DNA of 39,252 bases from an uncultured Ideonella sp. Lineage in GTDB: Bacteria; Pseudomonadota; Gammaproteobacteria; Burkholderiales; Burkholderiaceae. Shown here one piece after another: positions 34,089-39,252 of this stretch. Below the pieces are notes generated by a model. It searched no databases and was not told the origin of the DNA. It was given only the letters and a program-made list of their open reading frames with translations. Every line of letters starts with the position of its first letter. Position 1 is the first letter of the stretch. The position numbers and the translations under genes were made by a program. The stretch lies in the NCBI GenBank assembly GCA_946479475.1, contig CAMLGG010000012.1, positions 1 to 39,252 of the forward strand. Direction: 5' to 3'.

Positions 34089-34937
34089 TCAAGGTGCGTT
34101 GCCGAGGCGCTCGATCAGCAGTTCCGTCAATGCACGAAGTCTGGGAAGCCGTCGCAGATCGCGGTGGTACCCCAGCCACACGTCGCGCCCGGGCGGGGGC
34201 GAGTCCAGGTCCACACGACGCAGCCCGGGATGGGAGTCGCCCAGCAAACAGGGGAGCACCGCCACGCCGACACCTGCAGCGCAGGCCACCGCCTGTACGT
34301 GCCTGCTGTTGCTGCGAAATGCCACGCGCCCGCGCGGGTAACGGTTGCGCAGCCAGATCGCGTCCGGCATCTCGCTGAACCCCACGTCCATGGTCACGAG
34401 CCGCGGCTCCTGGTCCGGCACGGGCGGGCCACTCGTCGACGCATAGAGGGCATAGGACACGTGCATCAGCCGCCGCTGGATGACGTCGGGTTCGTCGAAC
34501 GGCACGATGCGCACCGCGAGGTCGGCCTCACGGCGCGCAAGGCTGAAGAGCCGGGCGTCCGTGAGCAATTCGACAGTGATGCGGGGATGCAGCGCCGTGA
34601 GCTCCGCGCAGACCGGTGCGATCGCGTGCAGGCCGAACCAGTCAGAGGCCGACACGCGCAACATGCCTTCGAGGTGGGAGTCGGCACCTTCGAGTTGCCT
34701 CGAGAACGAGAGCGCATCTGCCTCCATCCGCTCCGCGTCCGCGAGTACCGAGGCTCCCTCATCGGTCAGCACGAAGCCTTCTGACGTTCGCTGGAACAGG
34801 GCCTGTCCCAACGACGCCTCCAGCGCATTGAGGCGCCGGCCCATCGTCGGCTGGCTCTGGCCGAGCGCGCGCGCAGCCGCACTCAGCGTGCCGGCCCGGG
34901 CGATGGCCAGAAAGACACGTACGTCATCCCAGTTCAT
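34089..34937 (-). CDS. LysR-family transcriptional regulator
   Basis: The 282-residue regulator has the N-terminal winged helix-turn-helix (MNWDDVRVFLAIARAGTLSA then ARALGQSQPTMGRRLNALEA) and a LysR substrate-binding domain (about 88-275: GMLRVSASDWFGLHAIAP, RREADLAVRI, SRHVQAVACAAGVGVAVLPCLLGD). ATG at 34937 is preferred on family N-terminus; an ATG at 34949 is also possible, and neither shows a ribosome-binding site. It is divergent from the dehydrogenase gene across 107 bp, the classic LysR arrangement, so it probably controls that gene and the SDR downstream in response to an unknown small molecule. Confidence 0.93.
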   Translation of the reverse strand: MNWDDVRVFLAIARAGTLSAAARALGQSQPTMGRRLNALEASLGQALFQRTSEGFVLTDEGASVLADAERMEADALSFSRQLEGADSHLEGMLRVSASDWFGLHAIAPVCAELTALHPRITVELLTDARLFSLARREADLAVRIVPFDEPDVIQRRLMHVSYALYASTSGPPVPDQEPRLVTMDVGFSEMPDAIWLRNRYPRGRVAFRSNSRHVQAVACAAGVGVAVLPCLLGDSHPGLRRVDLDSPPPGRDVWLGYHRDLRRLPRLRALTELLIERLGNAP

Positions 34938-34955
34938 GGCGGAGATCATACAAAA

Positions 34956-34994
34956 CTGAATGGCAGATCTTCGCTTTGGTGAGTTCCCATTCAG
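34956..34994. promoter_or_regulatory. Inverted repeat in the LysR-dehydrogenase divergent region
   Basis: CTGAATGG (34956-34963) and CCATTCAG (34987-34994) are perfect inverted repeats separated by 23 bp, placed in the divergent gap between the LysR gene and the dehydrogenase gene. Spacing and position suit a LysR-type tetramer site or two half-sites. Binding is inferred. Confidence 0.5.
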
Positions 34995-35044
34995 CTTCGA
35001 ATGACGAACACTGGCTCACCTTCAACTGCAAACGAGGAGTGCCC

Positions 35045-36055
35045 ATGCCCGCCCTTCAAGCTGCCGAGATGCGAGCCATGCTGATGCCGGAAGCCAACGC
35101 GCCCTTTTCCGCCCACGCCCTGCCCAGGCCCGTCCCGCGCGCGGGCGAGGTCCTGGTCCGGATCCATGCGAGCGGCGTCAACCTGCTCGACACGAAGATC
35201 CGGGCCGGCCGGGCCACGCACGCCCGGCATCCGCTTCCGGCCGTCCTCGGCATGGACCTTGCCGGCACCGTCGAGGCCGTAGGCGAAGGAGTGGCGTCCT
35301 TCCACGTCGGCGATGAGGTCTACGGCTTCACCGGTGGCATAGGCGGGGTGCAAGGCAGCCTCGCCGAATACGCGGCCGTCGACGCGAGGCTCATCGCACG
35401 CAAGCCCGACAACCTCACCATGCGCGAGGCAGCGGCCCTGCCGCTGGTGTTCATCACCGCGTGGGAAGGCCTCGTCGACCGTGCCAACGTGCGCAGCGGC
35501 CAGAAAGTGCTGGTGCACGGCGGCGCCGGTGGTGTGGGGCACGTCGCGGTGCAACTGGCACGCGCGCGGGGCGCCGAGGTCTTCGCCACAGGCACCCCGT
35601 CCCAGGCGGACTACATCCGCTCCATCGACGCCACGCCGATCGATTTCGAGACGACACCGGTCGAGACGTATGTCGATCGATACACCGGGGGCCAGGGGTT
35701 CGATGTCGTCTTCGACACGGTCGGAGGGCCGGTGCTCGATGCATCGTTCGGGGCCGCGCGCCGCTATACGGGACACGTGGTGACGTCGCTCGGATGGGGC
35801 ACGCACAGTCTGGCGTCCCTCTCGTTCCGGGGAGCCACGTACTCGGGCGTCTTCACTCTTCTCCCGATCCTGACGGGCGAGTTCCGTGAGCACCATGGGG
35901 AGATCCTGGCGGAGGCCACCGCGCTTGCGGAAGCCGGACTGCTCAAGCCGCTGCTGGATCCGATGCGTTTCGCTCTCGATGCTGTCGACGCTGCGCATGC
36001 GAGGGTTGCCAGCGGCAGTGCGCGCGGAAAGGTCGTGGTCGACGTCCTGCCGTGA
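35045..36055 (+). CDS. Medium-chain dehydrogenase/reductase, quinone-oxidoreductase-like
   Basis: The start at 35045 has GAGGAG about five bases upstream; an in-frame ATG at 34976 lies in the operator region and is rejected. The 336-residue protein has the GroES-like N-domain (ASGVNLLDTKIRAG, GMDLAGTVEAVGEGV, VGDEVYGF) and a Rossmann domain with HGGAGGVGHVAVQLA (158-172). It has NLLD in place of the catalytic-zinc Cys and lacks the four-Cys structural zinc lobe, so it is a zinc-free QOR-type NADPH reductase acting on quinones or enones. It probably forms an operon with the SDR gene 42 bp downstream, under the divergent LysR regulator. Confidence 0.92.
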   Translation: MPALQAAEMRAMLMPEANAPFSAHALPRPVPRAGEVLVRIHASGVNLLDTKIRAGRATHARHPLPAVLGMDLAGTVEAVGEGVASFHVGDEVYGFTGGIGGVQGSLAEYAAVDARLIARKPDNLTMREAAALPLVFITAWEGLVDRANVRSGQKVLVHGGAGGVGHVAVQLARARGAEVFATGTPSQADYIRSIDATPIDFETTPVETYVDRYTGGQGFDVVFDTVGGPVLDASFGAARRYTGHVVTSLGWGTHSLASLSFRGATYSGVFTLLPILTGEFREHHGEILAEATALAEAGLLKPLLDPMRFALDAVDAAHARVASGSARGKVVVDVLP

Positions 36056-36097
36056 ACAGCATCACTCATCCCTCGTCCCGTTGAACCTGGAGGCCGC

Positions 36098-36925
36098 ATG
36101 CCAAAGACATTCATTCTGACGGGCAGTTCGCGCGGCTTGGGCCGTAGCATCGCTCTCGCCGTCCTTGAAGCAGGGCACCAATTGGTCGCGACCGCCCGCG
36201 ACCCCCGTAGGCTCCAGAACCTCGTGGAGCAGTATGGCGATCGCGTCCTGCCGGTCGCCCTCGACGTGACCGACTACGCCGCAGCGCAGCGCGCCGTTGC
36301 GGACGGCGTGGCTCGCTTCGGCCGGCTCGACGTCGTGGTCAGCAACGCCGGCTTCGCGAACGTGGGGGCGGTGGAAGACATGCCGCCGGCCGCGATCCAG
36401 GCACAGTTCGCGACGAACTTCATGGGAAGCGTGCACCTCATCAAGGCAGCGTTGCCTGTCCTGCGTGAGCAAGGATCGGGTCACGTCATCCAGATATCTT
36501 CCATCGGCGCGCGAATCGCGACGCCGGGCGCCGCTGCGTACTACGCAACGAAATGGGCGCTGTCCGGGTTCGTGGAGTCCCTCGCGCTGGAGGTGGCGCC
36601 GCTGGGCATCCACGTGACGGCGGTCGAGCCGGGTGGCATGAGGACGGACTTCGCGAAGGACTCTTCGGTCACCCTGTTTCCCCCGAGCCCCCCGTATGTG
36701 GGCACGGCAGGCGCAGTCATCGCGATGATGAGTGAGGACGGATATGCGGACGACTACGCGGATCCTGCCCGCGTGGCCTCCCTCGTCCTCTACATCGCGG
36801 AACTGGAGAAGCCGCCGGTTCGCCTGTTGGCCGGAAGCGCTGTGCTGTCGCAGGGCGTCGACGCGGATCGCGCCAGGGCCGAGGCAGACGGGGAGTGGGC
36901 GTGGCTGAGCCGGAAGGCGGATTGA
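36098..36925 (+). CDS. SDR-family NAD(P)-dependent oxidoreductase
   Basis: The 275-residue classical SDR has TGSSRGLG (8-15), NAG at 83-85, Ser135 (IQISSIG), Tyr148 and Lys152 (YYATK), and the PGGMRTDF segment. TGGAGG lies five bases before the ATG. It follows the quinone-oxidoreductase-like gene, suggesting joint reduction of a carbonyl compound, for example in detoxification of reactive aldehydes or enones. The substrate is not identifiable. A complete catalytic set distinguishes it from degenerate SDR copies. Confidence 0.92.
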   Translation: MPKTFILTGSSRGLGRSIALAVLEAGHQLVATARDPRRLQNLVEQYGDRVLPVALDVTDYAAAQRAVADGVARFGRLDVVVSNAGFANVGAVEDMPPAAIQAQFATNFMGSVHLIKAALPVLREQGSGHVIQISSIGARIATPGAAAYYATKWALSGFVESLALEVAPLGIHVTAVEPGGMRTDFAKDSSVTLFPPSPPYVGTAGAVIAMMSEDGYADDYADPARVASLVLYIAELEKPPVRLLAGSAVLSQGVDADRARAEADGEWAWLSRKAD

Positions 36926-37345
36926 ACGACGTCTAGTGCATGGGCCAGGTCCAGTGCATCGTCGTCGACGGCACGGCTCCCGCACGCTTGGTCGATCACT
37001 CCGATGAACGCCTGCTTCGGGTCGTCCACGGCCAGCCCGGGCTCAGTGGCCACGGGCGGCACAGCTTCGTTCGGCTGACGGCCAATCCGCCGACGGCAGC
37101 AATGCATCGCATGGCCGACCATGCTCGCCTTGCACTCGGTGCCTCTGGACGGCCAGCAGCGGGCACTCGCAACTTCGATTCAAAGCGGTCGCTGAACTCC
37201 GGGCAACGGCGAGAGGCTGCTCAACGCGTGAGGTGCAATCTCCCCCCGAAGACTGGGGGTATGCGTCATCCGCACGCGGGCGTGGAATGCCAGCCTTGGA
37301 GCCGCCAGGTTGAACCCGGAATGTTCGCGCCACACAGGAGACGAA
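36926..37345. other. 420-bp gap without a supported gene
   Basis: Several short open frames run through here on both strands, but none has a start with a ribosome-binding site or a recognisable product. The last third holds a 5-bp CCCCC/GGGGG inverted repeat (37243-37247 and 37255-37259, 7-nt loop), which may be a terminator or operator. The region ends with AGGAG at about 37337-37341, before the next gene. Composition begins to fall from here toward the window end. Confidence 0.5.
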
Positions 37346-38431
37346 ATGAAGTGTTCAGCAGCCATCGCTTCGGCAATCGCCGCCATTTCGCTTCAGACAG
37401 TCGCACTGGCCGGTCCGCCGACATACCGCGTCATCAAGTTGAACGTGCAGCCGAAGCAGGGCGACGGCAACGCGGAGGCGACCGCGATCGACCATATGGG
37501 CCGTTGGCAACCCAAAGGTTCGTGGATATCGGTGCAGGTTGCGACGGGGGATGGCCTTTCCAGAGCCGTGCGTTGCGACCCCACAAACGTTTGCTCGGAT
37601 CCATTCCCGGACTTGCCCGCCGGTGATTTCGCCAGTGCCATCGACGTCGGCAACAAGGGGTACATGATCGGACTCAAGAGCGACCACCAAAGTATTGAAG
37701 GCTACTGGATTGGGATTGGGTGGGATGGGAGGGTCTTGCCCCTCGGCACGTTTGTCCCCCAAGCCTTGGCCAGCAATGGCAAGGTCGCAGGGGTGATCCG
37801 AAAGCAGGGTCTCGATGAACCCTACTTGTGGACCTTGGGACGTGGGGCGCGCCGCCTCCACATGCCTCCTGGCGCGATAGCCGTTACGTTTCATGCGTCC
37901 ACCAAGATCGGAGGCCGGGTAGGCTCTGCGCTGACGACAGACGGAAGGTCCGAGGCGTTCGTCAGTTGGGGTCACCCCACACGGGGATACTCAAAACTTA
38001 TCGGAACGCTGGGCGGCCCCAATTCAGTCGCCACCGCTGTCAACACCGTGGACTACCAACACCCGGGACACATCGTCGGCTGCTCGGACACGGCCAATGA
38101 GGGTGAACGCCGGCCATTCGTCTGGGATGGGACGAGCATGACACCTTTGCCGACGTTCGGCGATGGCCCGGCATGTGCAAGCGGAATTAACGACAAGGGG
38201 ATCATCGTGGGGAACGGTCAGAAGTCTGGTCAGCGCTGGCCTCAGACGCCGTTCTTCTATCACCGAGGGATGATGTACGACATCAACGACCTACTGCAGG
38301 AGTCGGATCGCTCGTTTCACATCTTGAAGGTCTCAGGTGTCACCAGCCAGAACGAAATTGCCGCCACGGCGATCTCAGACACCAGCCTCTTCACCATTGC
38401 CGTCCTCCTGCAGCCCATCAAGCCTCGTTGA
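37346..38431 (+). CDS. Exported HAF-repeat (extracellular repeat) protein
   Basis: The 361-residue protein starts with a signal peptide (MKCSAAIASAIAAISLQTVALAG) preceded by AGGAG at ideal spacing; an ATG 36 bases upstream is less likely. The body is a series of beta-rich repeats of the HAF type, with motifs such as ATAIDHMGRW, PQALASNGKVAGVI, PFVWDGTSMTPLP and ASGINDKGIIVGNG. HAF-repeat proteins are predicted extracellular beta-propellers of unknown function. Base composition is clearly lower in GC than upstream genes (one 60-bp line, 37681-37740, is 33/60 GC), suggesting acquisition by transfer. The next exported protein follows 71 bp later. Confidence 0.8.
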   Translation: MKCSAAIASAIAAISLQTVALAGPPTYRVIKLNVQPKQGDGNAEATAIDHMGRWQPKGSWISVQVATGDGLSRAVRCDPTNVCSDPFPDLPAGDFASAIDVGNKGYMIGLKSDHQSIEGYWIGIGWDGRVLPLGTFVPQALASNGKVAGVIRKQGLDEPYLWTLGRGARRLHMPPGAIAVTFHASTKIGGRVGSALTTDGRSEAFVSWGHPTRGYSKLIGTLGGPNSVATAVNTVDYQHPGHIVGCSDTANEGERRPFVWDGTSMTPLPTFGDGPACASGINDKGIIVGNGQKSGQRWPQTPFFYHRGMMYDINDLLQESDRSFHILKVSGVTSQNEIAATAISDTSLFTIAVLLQPIKPR

Positions 38432-38502
38432 AGCAACATGGGAAGAGAGCACGACGCGTCGAGAGGGCGCCTTCGGAAACCGGACTGACCCCTGGAGAAG
38501 AC

Positions 38503-39015
38503 ATGAACGGCAAAGCCTCTGTATCGCATGGGTTGGTGTTGCTGGCTTCGCTTGCCAATTGCTCGGCACTCGCCGCCCCCAGTGCCGAGGAGGATTTGCC
38601 TTTGCGGTACTTCGACGCGAACGGAAAGTTCGTCGGCCGTGTGTACGGGGGACAGATCCCGCATGCGGTGCTGAGGATCGGAAGCGACCTTGTCGCAGTT
38701 CCAGTGGGACACAAATCAGGCTTCCGATTTGAAGAGTGGTTGTATTACGGAACCATCGATTGCACTGGCACAGCCTTCGCTCGCGCCCGAGATGTATACG
38801 GCATCCGGCAAGGCGCAGTCGTAAGCCTGCCGGGTGACCGCGTAGGGCTGTTTCTCGCTATGAACGGCGAGCGCTTGAATTTGGCGCGCGGGAGCCGGCA
38901 AGACCCGAATCGACTCCAGAAATGCAAACAACTGCAGCCGGGCAAAGTGCTGCGCCTAGAGGACACGCCAATCGACATCACCGGGCAATTCCAGGGGCCG
39001 TTCTCGATCATGTAG
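38503..39015 (+). CDS. Exported protein of unknown function
   Basis: The 170-residue protein has a signal peptide (LVLLASLANCSALAA), then a mature domain with no family I recognise. It contains DANGKFVGRVYGGQIPHAVLRIG, a FEEWLYYGTIDCTG segment, two candidate disulfide cysteines (in IDCTG and LQKCKQLQ) and a C-terminus FQGPFSIM. GGAG lies about seven bases before the ATG at 38503; an earlier in-frame ATG at 38428 has weaker support. Composition matches the preceding HAF-repeat gene, so both may have arrived together. Its TAG stop directly abuts the truncated cytochrome coding sequence, in the same frame. Confidence 0.7.
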   Translation: MNGKASVSHGLVLLASLANCSALAAPSAEEDLPLRYFDANGKFVGRVYGGQIPHAVLRIGSDLVAVPVGHKSGFRFEEWLYYGTIDCTGTAFARARDVYGIRQGAVVSLPGDRVGLFLAMNGERLNLARGSRQDPNRLQKCKQLQPGKVLRLEDTPIDITGQFQGPFSIM

Positions 39016-39252
39016 TTGGGCAAGGCCTGGCGGCCTGCGCACTTCGACCACCAGTTGCTGGCCGCGCCCGTGCTCGAACGCTGCGAGGGCTGCCACAGCG
39101 CGCCGGCCGACCGGCTGCACCGCCAGATCCGCGGCACCTGCCAGTCCTGTCACCAGACCAGCGCCTGGAAGCCGGCGACGTTCGATCACGCCAGGCACTT
39201 CGTCCTCGACAGCGACCACGACGCGTCCTGCGAGACCTGCCACGTGAACAAC
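39016..39252 (+). pseudogene. 5'-truncated multiheme cytochrome c, also running off the window
   Basis: Starting immediately after the previous TAG, the frame reads on for 79 codons to the window end with no start codon of its own beyond a TTG and no signal peptide. It contains three CxxCH heme motifs (CEGCH, CQSCH, CETCH) and KPATFDHARHF, the pattern of small periplasmic class III-like multiheme cytochromes. Family members I know have an export signal and usually an additional N-terminal stretch, missing here. GC content jumps back up at about 39016. I see no matching 5' fragment elsewhere in the window. The frame may continue beyond 39252. An assembly error is possible. Confidence 0.6.

Overview
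The window is high-GC DNA, with mostly G/C third codon positions, tightly packed genes and ATGA/GTGA start-stop overlaps. It looks like a chromosome segment from an aerobic betaproteobacterium, most likely Burkholderiales. That placement is inferred from gene content and composition, not from a marker gene. I see no rRNA, tRNA, CRISPR array, insertion sequence or replication origin.

Region 1 (1-7.0 kb). A secreted SGNH-type carbohydrate esterase (+) faces three minus-strand regulatory genes: a receiver-less OmpR-type winged-helix protein, a LacI-family repressor with a likely operator upstream, and a large periplasmic-propeller sensor histidine kinase. Together they look like a polysaccharide-sensing and deacetylating locus.

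Region 2 (7.2-11.5 kb). arsD and arsA stand alone, with no arsenite permease or ArsR repressor in the window. They are followed by a gene-poor gap, trehalose-6-phosphate phosphatase (otsB, minus) and a TonB protein. A near-perfect 18-bp palindrome lies between otsB and tonB.

Region 3 (11.8-17.6 kb). A translationally coupled three-gene operon encodes a PoxB-like thiamine-diphosphate enzyme, a mandelate-racemase-type enolase-superfamily enzyme, and a fused FAD/iron-sulfur 2-hydroxyacid dehydrogenase. The combination suggests catabolism of a hydroxy or sugar acid that I cannot name.

Region 4 (17.6-30.3 kb, all minus). A 13-gene respiratory operon is transcribed in the order actA-actB-actC-actD-actE-actF, a small membrane protein, sco, coxB, coxA, coxC, coxD, and a membrane-anchored SDR. 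Alternative complex III would oxidise quinol and pass electrons to a caa3-type cytochrome oxidase. The oxidase has the YSHPxV signature of A2-type enzymes. Nearly every junction is a 4-nt overlap.

Region 5 (30.4-36.9 kb). A GH15 glucoamylase/trehalase-like enzyme and a PPC/DUF296 protein (+) converge on an AI-2E-family permease (-). A LysR regulator (-) is divergent from a quinone-oxidoreductase-like dehydrogenase and an SDR (+), with a clean inverted repeat between them.

Region 6 (36.9-39.25 kb). Composition drops visibly. A HAF-repeat exported protein and an unknown exported protein are followed, immediately after a stop codon, by the 3' part of a multiheme cytochrome c gene that has lost its 5' end. 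This looks like an insertion or recombination junction.
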